A stretch of DNA of 64,000 nucleotides, from the NCBI GenBank assembly GCA_963995505.1, contig OZ023180.1:12042689-12106688 (forward strand), in the 5' to 3' direction. Made by a program: the position numbers and the translations under genes. The DNA is from Hypericum androsaemum. Lineage: Eukaryota > Streptophyta > Magnoliopsida > Malpighiales > Hypericaceae. The notes beneath the pieces are model-generated. The model had not been told where the DNA came from. It searched no databases and saw only the letters and a program-made list of their open reading frames with translations. Shown piece after piece: positions 30,101 through 41,444 of the stretch (its first letter is position 1; every line of letters starts with the position of its first letter).

Positions 30101-32461
30101 TCTTGACATATTTATAGTAATTCTCAAGTGTTTTCTTCCAGATCCCTATTAAGTTGCCTCAACCATCTTAGGGTTAGGGTTCTTCTTTCTTCTTCTTGGA
30201 GGCACAAAGTTTAAGAGGATTAGTATTCTTCCTTCTTCTTGGAGGCACCAACTATATAGTATAATTGATTTTTCATAACTATGGTTAAACCTAGTGCCTA
30301 CTAAGATATTTTGGTTGAGTTAATGATTTTTTAATAATAATTAACATTAGTGAAATCATAAATTTCATTTGAATTATCATATTATTTCTTTCGCAACAGT
30401 TACAAATTTACTGGATTGAATTAAGAACCATTGAAGCACATTAGAATTTTTATCTCTAAATGACAAGAAGAGTTAATTACTATTTTTTTAACAAATAGTT
30501 AAGCAATACATTTTAATGTTATGTAGCACATAAGATGTATGTTGATCTATTTTCTTATCCTTTATGTTGAAAGTTAAAATTTTGTATCTTGGAGATAATG
30601 AATAGAACATCTCTTTGAAGAGACTAATTAAATTAGGTGAAGCTAATTTTTCTTTTCAAAATTTTTAAAACAATTAATTCTAAAAATGCAAGGTAAGTGG
30701 TGGTTGTGAATTTAAATTATGATTCTGAAAAATATGCTTAGTCAAAAGTAGATATATAAATTTTTTTAATAATGGTTCCACTTGATATTTACAAGAGATT
30801 TGTTAAGTAGTTTATAAAAATACTTCGTAGACTTAGAAAATCCAACTCTTGATGTGCAAAAAGTCTTAAGTAGTTGATATAATAGATAACCATAAAACTT
30901 TCAAATCTTACCATTTATTTAGTTAGATGCACATTTTTTAAAAACTTGAAAATTTGGTTCAGCTATATTTTATGTATTAGTATATTCTTATTTCTATGAA
31001 ATAAATCATAACATAATTTTGCATTCTTCTACAAAAATAATCTAAACTAAAATGTAGAAAAATACACATGAGAATCTCATAAGACATTGAAATAATTATT
31101 TTTGTGCATAGTTTTGCATAAAGTATATTATGGGCATGGTTTAATATGATAGATATCATAACCAAGTTAATTATTACACAAAATTAAATTAACTGTATAT
31201 ATACCCTATTGTCTTAGGTGAACCCAGAACTCTATGGTGACAACAAGGTTCATTTGACAGCGTCCTGGAATGTAATAAATTACTCTTTGATCCACAATTT
31301 TGAATATATTTCTGAAATTTATACTAAATAATTGTATATAAATTTTGAAATGTAAGTTACTTTGTTTGTGTAGGATGATCTCCATAATGGTTGCTACAAC
31401 ATATTATGTCCAGGATTTGTGCAAATACATCAGGAGATACATCTAGGCGCAATAATCTCAGCTGCATCTAGTCTGAAAAAACAATACGAAATCAAGTTAA
31501 CAATAATTCAGGTAAATTATACTGAAAGATAACTTATATAGGAATTGCTATATGTAAAATAATTATTTTTACTGTGATTGCTATTATGAAACATATATTA
31601 TAAATTATTTACATCATAGGAGATATAATTTTTTGGGCAAATTACTCTAAGCTCCATCTAGTATGATTATATCTACGATTTAGCCCCTCGATTATCAAAA
31701 TATATTATAAAGTCTCCCGTTTTTTGTTTTATTATACTCTTAGGTCTTTGAGACCGAAATTGGAGATTTTTCCAAAGAAAAATTTGGGAAAAATAGGTCT
31801 TCGACGGAGAAAATCTCTGATTCTGGCATCAGGGACTCTAAAGTATAATAAAACTAAATACGGGAGACTTTATAATGTATTTTGATAATCGAGGGGCTAA
31901 ATCATAGATATAACTATATTAGAGGAATCTTAGAGTAATTTGTCCTAATTTTTTAATTATTTCTTTCCTGCGTTGATATTATGGATGTGCTAATAGAAGA
32001 AATAGAAAGAATATCCTTAGGAGTAAGAAGAATGAGTAATTTTCATTTTCATCATATTTGGCTGCCTAATTTTGTTTCAACTCTTGTAGGATTTAACATC
32101 GGGCAATTGGTTGTTGCTGTATGGTATTCAAACTATTGGCTACTGGCCGAAAGAATCATTTACCCAATTGAATGACGGAGTTAATTTTCTTTCATTTGGT
32201 GGAGTAACGCATGCACCTATTGGACAATCTAGCCCGCCCATGGGAAGAGGAACATTTGCTACTCTTGAGAGTACAACTTCCTCAATTTTTCGGGAAATTC
32301 TAGTCGCTCACGAGAATTACGTTATGTCTGATATCGATTATTCAGATACAAAATTATTTAGTGACAATGAAAATTGTTATACTATAATTCTTTGGAAATT
32401 CAATCCATCGCATGGAGCGATAATTTCTTATGGTGGTCCAGGTGGAGATTGTGGACTATAG
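27130..32461 (+). CDS. Neprosin-domain (DUF239) protein, seven exons
   Basis: Exons as read: 27,130-27,264; 27,977-28,054; 28,134-28,307; 29,303-29,458; 31,218-31,271; 31,374-31,511; 32,090-32,461. All introns are GT-AG and phase 0, giving about 368 residues (family usually about 400). Residues 1-20 form a signal peptide. Exon 2 carries ECVDIYKQPAFEHSMLKNH, the hallmark of the neprosin activation region. Exons 4-7 hold the neprosin domain: GSFIWLQAGSE, NPELYGD, GCYNILCPGFVQ, GNWLLLYG, IGYWPKE, SPPMGRGTF and the C-terminal SYGGPGGDC. Neprosin of pitcher plants is a secreted glutamic peptidase cutting after proline. Where many members read WGGEV, this one reads FGGVT, so the second catalytic Glu seems absent and activity is doubtful. 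Exon 1's donor is the least certain. A MITE lies in the last intron. Confidence 0.82.
31635..31945. mobile_element. Mutator-like MITE in the last neprosin intron
   Basis: 311 bp with termini GGGCAAATTACTCTAAG and CTTAGAGTAATTTGTCC, flanked by the identical 9-mer TAATTTTTT (31,626-31,634 and 31,946-31,954). Much of the element is self-complementary: CGATTATCAAAATA...TATTTTGATAATCG and CCCGTTTTTTG...ATACGGG. It would therefore form a long hairpin in the unspliced transcript. Confidence 0.88.
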
Positions 32462-32882
32462 ATACTATTTTCTTTGTTTGGGATATATGTAATAATGGTC
32501 TATCTCGTATTAATAAAAGAAATTGTGTCAGACTTTGAAGAGGAATGACATCAACTTTTACTAAATTTATTATTCTATTAACATTCTTCAATCAAATTAA
32601 TTCACATATACTCACATAATTGATAATCGAAAGTGGACACAGACTATTTATCCTTTTTTGATCAAGGCAAAACACGAATGCCAGAAAGAGAAAATATCAC
32701 AACATGTTGTCAAAATATTTTTGATCATGCATCACCTATTGCGGAAAACACAATACAATGCCAAAAATATTATTTTACCAAGAATTATAGGCACAAATGG
32801 AATGAAGTAGAAATAACAATAATCTTATTTCGATAAAGATTGACTAGTGTCGATTGCTTATCCAAATATCAATTTATGTTGG
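31990..32882 (+). repeat. Source block of the inverted neprosin duplication
   Basis: This stretch covers the intron end, exon 7 and 3' flank and is duplicated in reverse at 20,431-21,324. The duplicated part begins just after the intron MITE and is cut on the right by the LTR inserted at 32,883. Confidence 0.85.
32512..32517 (+). terminator. Candidate polyadenylation signal
   Basis: AATAAA 51 bases after the neprosin stop codon, preceded by a TGTAATAATGG element. It is also conserved in the inverted copy. Confidence 0.5.
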
Positions 32883-34003
32883 TGTTGCGGGAAAAAAAGA
32901 CAACAATGACCCGATATGGATCCGCAGTGGTCGTCCCAAGGTCAGTCTAACTAAGAGCTATACTAGGCTAGGCTAAAGCTATGATAGGCTATGGAGATAA
33001 AAGTAGTTGTGTTGTGTGTTTGTCATTTTCCTAAAAAAAGTGTTGTGTTTGTCATGCTTTCTTCCTTGCTCGAGCCCTCCTTATATAGAGTGTCTTGACC
33101 TAGCCCCCTTGCCTTCAGAATCAAAAATCCTAAGTCGACTTTAATTCACGAAGACTTTCGGCTCCAAATTTCAATCCCAAGAGACCCGCTTCAATAAAGA
33201 TTAACCCCGCAAAATCCATTAATTTGTGACTGTTGCCAAATATGAAGAGATTTGATTCGGCCCAATCAAACCGACTTCCAAAATGAAGGGGTTGCAGCTG
33301 CGTCCAGCAAGCAATCTCGGCTTAACAAAGAACATTCCAGATGCCCACCAAATCTTGGAGATCCCGCCTCAGTATAGAAAATCTTAGATCATCTCGGTCC
33401 TTCTCGAACATTCTCCAAAGATAGCGTCGTACCTGAAATGGACTTATTAAGCCCAAGCGAACTCCAAACCCGGGCAAGCCCAATTCTAAGCGAGTACTTC
33501 ACGGGCAAAGTCCTCTAGGCCGAAGCGAGCACTTCTCGGGCGAGCCCCTCCAAGCCCAAGCTAGCACTTCTCTTACGAACTCATCAAAGCCCAATGAGAG
33601 CTAGTTCAACTGGGAGCGAGCTAATGAGGTGAGACCGAGCAAACAAGCTGAGGGCGAGCGAGCAAGCAGGCAAACAAGCACTCCGTAACTGAGCAAGAAA
33701 ATACAAGCTAGCAAATGCGGGTGAGCGAGCACTCCACGAGGGAGCGGCCGAGCAAGTGTGGGCGAGCGAGCACTCTGCAAGTGAGCGAACACTCCACGAG
33801 CGAGCGAGCACTTTGCGAGCAAATGGTCAAGCTAACACTCTGTGAGTGAGTGAGGGAACGCGGGCAAGCAAGCACTCCACGAATGAGCACTTTGTGAGTG
33901 AGCGCGGGCAAGCTAACACTGTATGAGCGAGCTAGCAAACTGCGGGCAAGCAAAACCAAAGTCTGGCTTAACCCAAAGCCAAGATTATTTTTGAGTCGCA
34001 ACA
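32883..34003 (-). repeat. LTR of an unassigned retrotransposon
   Basis: The ends are inverted: TGTTGCGGG at 32,883 and GAGTCGCAACA at 34,003. On the minus strand a TATA box (CTCTATATAAGG, near 33,095) and, just outside the start, a purine-rich GTAGGGAGCAT (34,004-34,014) fit a 3' LTR of a minus-strand element. The neprosin block is interrupted exactly at 32,882. The inner part is filled with GAGCGAGCACT-type repeats. No matching target duplication was seen at 34,004, as expected if internal sequence continues to the right. Confidence 0.65.
33440..33960. repeat. Irregular GAGCGAGC/GAGCACT tandem array inside the LTR
   Basis: Many short copies of GCGAGCACTCC, GAGTGAGCG and CGGGCAAGC with irregular spacing (about 20-45 bases). 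Reading frames through it are Ala/Ser/Leu/Arg repeats and are not genes. Confidence 0.7.
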
Positions 34004-35539
34004 ATGCTCCCTACGCATCAATACTTTGAGGCAATTTGAATGAGAAGTGTCGACATGTTATCTTGTATGCTTTGATAAAACTTAATGGCTATTAGCTCCC
34101 TCCTACAACTTAATGGGCTTGAACCACCTCATTTACTCTTATTCGGCCTCTTCCTTGACCAAAGAATAAATGACCCAACCATCTCTTTCCTTGTCTTCCA
34201 AAATAGCCAAACTTTTCAAAAACTCCATTTCTTCCCTTCTGTTCACCAAATCTGAATTTCAAGCTTCCATAGAAGGAAAATTTCGACCTCCTCCTCCTCC
34301 TACATGAAGATTCTTCCATTTTACTTACCTTCATGCTCAAGGTAAGCTACTACTTCACCTCCCCATTTCCATCCTCAAAAACCCTAGGTTGTTCATAAAG
34401 AGGGAAGTTAAAGTAGCTCACTTTTCTCCAAATCTTGTGTAGGTAGAGGGACTATTCATATTCTTTAGAAGTTGCTCTTCATCCATGGCCACTCGTTGCA
34501 ACTTGTTCTTGCTTGGTTCGTCTTTGCTCATCTTCAAAGGTATGTTACCAAGCTCCCCTTTTTGCCCACCAAGTGTTTGTAAAAATGCTAAGCTAGATCT
34601 TTCCTTAGCCATTTCCAACACCTTTCACTTATTTGTAAAATGACCAAAATAGGCCCACTTGCCTTTTACTTTAAACCTTGCCTTGCTCCATTTTACCTTG
34701 GTGTTCAAAAGTACCATTTATAAGCCTAGCATTTGCTTAAAGAAAAATACTTGCACAACGTGACCCTTGTAGAGATTTAGAGTGCCTGATGGTCTCCTCT
34801 AAGCAGATCGCTCAAACCCTTATAGGCATAGAGCAAGGCTAGTGAGCTCTATGGTCCGTAGCAAGCTGAGCGAGCGCGAGGAGAGCGAGCGCGAGGAGAG
34901 CGAGCTCTACAGCCCGTGATAAGCAAAGTAATTGCAAGGCTAGTGAGCTATATGGTCCGTAGCAAGCTGAGCGAGCGCGAGGAGAGCGAGCTCTATAGCC
35001 CGTGATAAGCCAAGTTAGAGCGAGGCAAGCGTGCTTTTCCTTCGGCCAATCTCCAAGCGTGGCAGGTTTGGGTGACTGCCCCTATGTGAGGCGAACCGCT
35101 CTCTTAAGAAATTTGAGCCCGCTCATCCGAATCCTAACCACTATGTTCGGCCAAAATTTCCAAGCTAGCATGACTCGCCTTATTTTTCTTTTGCCATCAT
35201 GTCGTCTCTCGAACTGTCTTTTCCCTTAATTTCAGGACATGACATCATCCCAGTTCTCCACCTCTGAGTGAGTCCTCTCCGTTAAGCAATCCAATGACAC
35301 CACCCTTAGAATTTCTAACATTGGAGAAAAGCAATCCACCGAGGATACCTCCTCCGACGTAAAAAATTGCACCCTCTGGCCTACTATCTCGAAAGTCACT
35401 AATTTTGAGAAGTTGCTTCCAAAACACCACTTGGATATTCTCCTCATCCAAGGAGAACCCATTGACCTATCTTTGTGGGGGAGTACTAGAGGATTTTGAG
35501 TATGGCCAACCCTTCTTGCAGAATTCAAGAGCTAGAAAA
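34004..35539 (-). other. Internal region attached to the LTR at 32,883
   Basis: No retrotransposon domain is recognised on either strand. A direct duplication at 34,840-34,930 and 34,937-35,008 shares TATGGTCCGTAGCAAGCTGA and GAGCGCGAGGAGAGCGAGCT, the same vocabulary as the array in the LTR. A 98-codon minus frame (35,232-35,528) has no known motif. Confidence 0.4.
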
Positions 35540-36180
35540 TTTATGTGAGCTCCTCAGCTGGGTGATTTAGCTACTTCCCACATATATTATACTCACCTAA
35601 CCTTCAACCTATTACAATCTAATGAAAAGTCTCCTTGATCATGAGCCTCACATTTATTGAGGCACCACTGAGTGAGATGTATGAAACTTTGAGACCCCGG
35701 ACGTGTACTGAGTGATAGGTAGTTGACTACTCATATATTTGAGCTTAAATTTTTGAACCTCTGAGTGGTCAACCTTCTAGTGTAATCTACTCAGTGCAAA
35801 AACTAGGTTAAACCATCAAGGATGTGGTGTCTACACATTCTTACTCCTTATGCTCAGGTAAGTGAACTACTCAGTCGTGGGGTGGTCTTTTGATAAGAAT
35901 TTGAATTTTTGGGGTGTGTCTGATGTGCCTTACTTAAGGACAAATAAGGAAATAAGTGTGGGGGCGTGATGAGTGTGTAAATGCTCGTGTTCTATCTTGA
36001 GTTTCATAAGTTTTTAATCGTGTTTGTATTTATTTTCATTGTATCCAATTGAGTCTTTATGTCATTTGTATGTGTTTGAGTCCTGGAATGGATTTCTACC
36101 ATGTGTCGCACATTTTGGTAGGTTGCCAGAGTGATCATGAAAAATTAGAGCGAGTACGGGATGACGGGGAATGATCGATC
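35540..36180 (+). repeat. Athila-like 3' non-coding region, polypurine tract and LTR start
   Basis: 35,540-35,966 matches 38,840-39,251 and, inverted, 41,445-41,870. It ends in the purine tract AAGTGTGGGGGCG, directly followed by TGATGAGTG at 35,967, the LTR start. The LTR is cut off after about 200 bases, where the homology with the leader of the extra ORF begins. Confidence 0.75.
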
Positions 36181-36424
36181 AAAGTGGAGCTGAACCGGAC
36201 GAGGGTCCCCCAATCTCCAAATGGGTAAAACCCTAACTCTTTCTTCTTGAGTACATTGCCACTAACTGGAGATTCTACACTAGGAGTCACTTTGAGCATT
36301 GTTGACCACCGCAACGAGGTCTACAACCCGAGCCACTCTGTTATGACTGCCACCGAAGATCGCCGTCTGGTGACTTTTCGGTGATTGTCGGGCCTCCTCC
36401 GACCACTTTCTAAAATTGTTGTAA

Positions 36425-37650
36425 GACAGATCGTACAAGCAAGGTGGGACAAAAGAAGTAGCCTCCCATAAAGAAAAGGAAGGCTACCGCGCCTCTTCTT
36501 CCCTTGCCATCTCAGTTCCTGTCAGCACCAGCGTCTCCCCCACCTGAAGCTGCAACAGTCCAACCCGACACCACCTTTCCCCCCTATCATGATTGAGTGG
36601 CAGCCAGGTTTGCTAAATTCAAGACATTTTATTTTCATCCTTACCCTGTGATTGAGTGGAATGATATGCACAAACTTTGTATAGCTGATGACCTGCGCAG
36701 TGCTTTAGATTCACTAGGATGGGAGTATTTCGCTAGCAATATGGTCCATTAATATATTGGCTTACTGTCTGAATTTTATACCACATTGGTGATTGCTGAG
36801 AATAAGTCATCATTTTCTGCCCGACTATTTGGTAAACCATTCATTTTCTGCCCAACTATTTTATACCACTGGCCGCGCTGCTTTCGCCCTCATCAAAGCC
36901 CACCATTTATCAATTTTGCATCGCTTCATATCTAAAGCCTTCACCGAGACTAAGAAGGAGAGTAAAGTGAGCCGTATGCAGCTATATATCTTATATTGCG
37001 TACATCGTAGGGTTGCTTTCAATACATTTAATATGCTTTTAGAGGTTTTTGATAAGAGTATCAAGGGTCAACTGACTTTGGTATTTCTTGATCATATAAT
37101 CACCCGCATTATGGAGCATTTTTCCCTGATGATCTTTTAGGTTACACGAGGCCTGCTACAAGCCCCATCGTGATCGACATTCCCCTCCTCACTGTATGTC
37201 ACCTCATTGAGAAGACCAAAAGGAATGGTCAGGAGGTAGTTAGTTTCTTATAAGGAGTGGAAGGACTGAATGCCGGTAAAGAACTATCTACGCGATGAAC
37301 CTGCGTGTGTCCTGGCATACCAAGCTGATTTAGTCAAACTTACAGAGCACATTACCGATTTGGAGATTTATATAACCAAGATGGCCACTACATATGAGGC
37401 CCATTGCATAAGTCAACACGAGCATAATGCTCGCTTGGAGGCAGTCCAGCATGAGCTCAACACTCGCTACACCTCTTCTGTTGCTACACAAGAGGTGTTC
37501 TATCAGGAGCAACAGGATTACAACACCCGGATGAAGGCCGCCCAATAAGCATAATTTATGGCCTAGCAAGCCCACTATGACTAGATGCGGGCATTGGCAG
37601 AGATACATCTCAAGTCCTTTCCACCACCACCGCCTCCAAGCAATGATTAA
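36425..37650 (+). pseudogene. Athila-type extra ORF (putative env-like), decayed copy
   Basis: Frame-shifted pieces parallel the better copy at 43,030-44,144. Recognisable parts are KFKTFYFHPYPVIEWNDMH, then LHRFISKAFTETKKESKVS, QLYILYCVHRRVAFNTFNML, and a C-terminal heptad-like part rich in Ala/Gln/Glu (ALEAVQHE-like and QEQQDYNTRMKAAQ). In Athila elements an extra ORF of unknown or envelope-like role lies between pol and the 3' LTR, which is the position here. At least five stops or shifts occur. Confidence 0.65.
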
Positions 37651-39251
37651 CAAGCCAGTACCAGTTCTCTCCTTTGTTTCTGTTATGAGTTTATTTGTGT
37701 TATGAGTCCGTGTTTCTATTTTTGTACCTTGTGTTGTTCATGTTCATGTTTTGTGATGTTTGTTGGTGTCTTACCCTTACATTGAAGACACTGTGTTCAA
37801 TAAGTGTGTGTGTGTGTGTGTGTGGGGGGGGGGGGGGGGTCAATGTGCATTTTTGTTTATGCTAGAGTTTGTGATCGAGTCAAGGTCTAAATTTAGGATT
37901 GTGTTTGTTTATGTTTGTGGTTGAAGTGGTGTCTAAAGCAAATGATGGACAACCCCCTCGAATTTTCAACTTTTGTTAGAAGTGAAATCCCATACCTTGT
38001 TAGGAACCAAGCCTGAGTACGACGAGTATGAACATGTAGGAACAACACCCTTGGCTGTTTAGGTTAGTGGTTGCACTTAGTAGATTATACTAGCAGCATT
38101 GATGAGTGACCTTGTGAGATTTTAGAGCCAAAGGAGGAGACAACTGTCTCCGCATAGCATTAGGTGAATACATTGCTCCGGTCATCGGGTTTTATGCCAT
38201 CACTTTTTACCACTTTGGTAGTGTGGGTGTAAGTGGGAGGATGGGGGCCATCTTTGATTTTGAAGCCTAGTGCCTTAGAGCAAAAAATTCTTTATATCCT
38301 TTGTTTTAACCGTTGAGCTTGAGCCTATTTCTTTGCAATACTATATGTAAGCCAATGTAAGCCTTATATAAACAATCTTACCCACATTTGATCACTTTGG
38401 TCCGAGGATGCATTAAGTCTTAGTCTTTGGGGTATAATTGTAAGGGTTCACTTGGTAGATTAGCTCGGGAATGAACAATGGGGGAAATGGGTAGAATTGA
38501 GGCCAACAAAGAAGCCGAGACGTGCTGCCTTAGATATGTATGGATGTGATCGAAGAAAGTTGTCAAAAAAGTAAATAAAAAAAAGAAAAAGAGGATTTAA
38601 AAAGCATGAAAAGTGAAAGAAAAAGAAGAAAAATTGTGAAAAAAAAGTCAAAAGAAAGTGATGAGAAGGGAATGGGAAAGTTAGAAAAGGAACAAGTGTT
38701 GTAAGATGGGAAAGTGGAAAAGTGAATAAATGGCATGGCTCGAGCTACGCGGTCAATAGGATTGGGTGTAAATTGGGATGAGTGCATATTAGATATAGTG
38801 TGAGGTGTTTAGAACATTTTCTAAGCTCGAATATTTTGTGAGCTCCTCGGCTGGGTGGTTTAGCTATTTCCCATATATATTATCCTCACCCGACCTTAAC
38901 CCCATTACGAGCCAATGAAAGTTCCCTTGATCATGAGCCCCACATTTCACCACTGAGTGAGACGTATGAAACTTTGAGCCCCGGACGTCTACGCGAGTGA
39001 TAGGTAGTTGATTACTCATATATGTGAGCTTAAATTTCTGAACCTTGGAGTGGTCAACTTTCTAGTGTAATCTAATTAGTGCAAAAATTGGGTTAAACAA
39101 TTAAGGATGCGGTGTCTACACCTTCTTACTCATTGTGCTCAAATAAGTGAACTACATGGTCGTGGGGTAATCTTTTAATGGAAGTTCGAGATTCCTGGGT
39201 GCGTCTGATGCGCCCTATTTGAGGACAAACAAGGAGTTAAGTGTGGGGATG
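37651..39251 (+). other. Athila-like 3' non-coding region with polypurine tract
   Basis: No coding capacity. It includes a (GT)n-G16 tract (37,805-37,839), an A-rich part (38,570-38,660) and the purine tract AAGTGTGGGGATG just before the LTR at 39,252. It is mirrored at 41,445-43,029. Confidence 0.7.
37805..37839 (+). repeat. GT microsatellite followed by poly-G
   Basis: About ten GT units, then sixteen G. The mirrored arm has a short ACATTGACCCCCCACAC instead (42,854-42,870), so this tract expanded in one arm only. Confidence 0.85.
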
Positions 39252-40465
39252 TGATGAGTGAGTAAACTCTCATTTGTTTGTTATGTGATTCGTATGTTTA
39301 ATCATCGTTTCGTTTATTTTTAGTCTTATTCCATTATGTCTTTTGTTATGTTGATGCATTCGTATTGTGGAATGAACTTCTACCGGGCGTCATATGTTTT
39401 ATAGGTACTTGGAGTGGTTCATGGGCATTCGGATCAAGGATTGAACGATGAGACGACTCTAGTGCAAGACTGGAAACATGTTTTATTGCAAGTGGATTGG
39501 CGATTAGAAAGAAACCATTACGAAGATCTTGGAGTTGAGCCAACTGGCGACCGCAACCCAACTGGCGATCGCCAGTCGAGCTTAGTCAGCCTGCCCATCA
39601 CCAGTGCATTAGCGATCGATAAGAGCAGTGCACAAGAACTTTTGCGAAGACCTAACTTGCGACTGCAAGTTGATTAGCGATCGCCAGTTCCCCGAGTTCT
39701 AGAATTTTTGAACTTCTTATGTAGTCAAGATTTTAACCCGTTTCAGTTATATCTGACTTCTGGCCTCTTGTTTCGGCCTTAGGAACATAGTTATATTACT
39801 TTACTCATTACTTGGCTAGCAAGACTTCTAGCTTAGATTAACCTCCTCTAGGTTTTCCTATTGTCTAGCTTGGACGTTTGGCTATATATAGGCCATAGTC
39901 TCTTAGGTTTAATTCACACTTTCTACTGCAACTTTGAGATAGCCCTGGGAGCTTAATAAAGTCAAAATTTTGTTCAGCTTCATGGAGGAGATTTGCAAGG
40001 CTTGCTCGAATGACTAAGCCTTCTCTTTCCCTATACTTACGCTTTTTGTTATGATGTCTTTTATCAAAATCTCTTACTTTGCTACTATGCTTAGTGAGTA
40101 GATCTCTTTAGAGTGCGATGTCCTAATGTGAGATTGATTACCTATGTGAGTTTATGGTTCAAATATCTTCAGTATTAGTTGTTAATTGGTGAACTTAATG
40201 CTTAACCTAACTTGATCACTTAGGTTATAATTGAAATCGATGAGAGTGGACCGAGAGGCACTCGAATGGAAGGATGAACCATTTAACATGTTCTTAGGTA
40301 TTAATGAGACATCTTGATATCATAAGAATAACCTGTTAGGACGAATCTTCATAATTTGGATTAGTATAGTTCAAAGTTTAATTAATGAGCGAAAATATTA
40401 ATTAGTAACTTAGGTCTTTGCTATCTTGGTTTTATCTCCATAATGAGCGAAAGTGTTAGGTAGTT
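39252..40465 (+). repeat. Gypsy LTR, left arm of palindrome centre
   Basis: Begins TGATGAGTGAGTAAAC after the purine tract. A TATA box lies near 39,883 (GCTATATATAGG). It includes GCGATCGCCAGT-type short repeats (39,545-39,690) that the right arm lacks. The true 3' end and PBS are missing; the sequence turns into the inverted copy near 40,470. Confidence 0.8.
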
Positions 40466-40484
40466 AATCTCGTTACGAACCTTT

Positions 40485-41444
40485 CGCTCATTAGAGTGAT
40501 AAATCTAAGATAGCAAATTCCTAGATTACTAATCAACACTTTCACTCATCAATTAGACCTAGAACTAAACTAATCTCAATTATAAAGATTCCTCCTAGCG
40601 GGTTATTCTTATGATATTAAGACGTCTCATCAATACCTAAGAACATGTTAATTGATTTTTCCATCAACTCGGGTGCCTTTCGGTCCACTCTCATTGATTC
40701 TAATCATAACCTAAGTGATCAAGTTAGATTTAGCATTAAGCACACAATTCAATAACTAATACGAAAGAAATTCGAACCACAATCAACATAGATAATCAAT
40801 CATATAGCTAGGGCATCGCACTCACAAGAGAACTACTCGATAAGCATAATCATAAAGGATATGATATTAATGAAAGATATAATAAAGACTAGCATAAAGA
40901 TAGAGATAAAGAAAGCTTAGTCATTCGAGCAAGCCTTGCCAATCTCCTCCACATAGCTAGCCAGAATTGTGACTTTATTAATCTTAAAGTAGTCTCAAGG
41001 TCGCAGTAGAAAAAAGTGTGTATAAACCTAAGAGACTATGGCCTATATATAGCCAAACGACGAAGTTAGAGAATAGGAAAACCTAGAGGAGTTTCACTTA
41101 AACTAGAAGACTTGCTAGCCTAGTAATAAGTAAAATAATATAACTTTAGTCCTAAGGCCGAAACAGGAGGCCAAAAGCCGAATATAACTGATACAAGTCG
41201 AGTTCCCATCTAAAAAGGAAGTCCAAAAAAATCTGGCCTACGAGACCTGGCATCCGCAAGGTTTAGCTCCACTTTAATCGGTTGTTCACGATCACTCTAA
41301 CAGCCCACCAAAACACACGACACATGGTAGAAGTCCATTCTATGACTCAAACACATACAAATGACACAACGACTCAACTGGATATGATGAAAATGAATAC
41401 AAACATGATTAAACACTTTGTAACTCAGGATTACACGCTCATCA
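40485..41444 (-). repeat. Gypsy LTR, right arm of palindrome centre
   Basis: On the minus strand it begins TGATGAGCG at 41,444 and runs toward the centre. Its TATA box (CTATATATAGG, minus) is near 41,049. It is close to the complete LTR at 46,152-47,494, which shows that about 300 bp of the 3' end are missing here. Confidence 0.82.

Noticed and set aside
33584..34004. Overlapping Ala/Ser/Leu/Arg-rich minus-strand frames
   Set aside because: They read through the GAGCGAGC array in several frames at once, which a real gene would not do.
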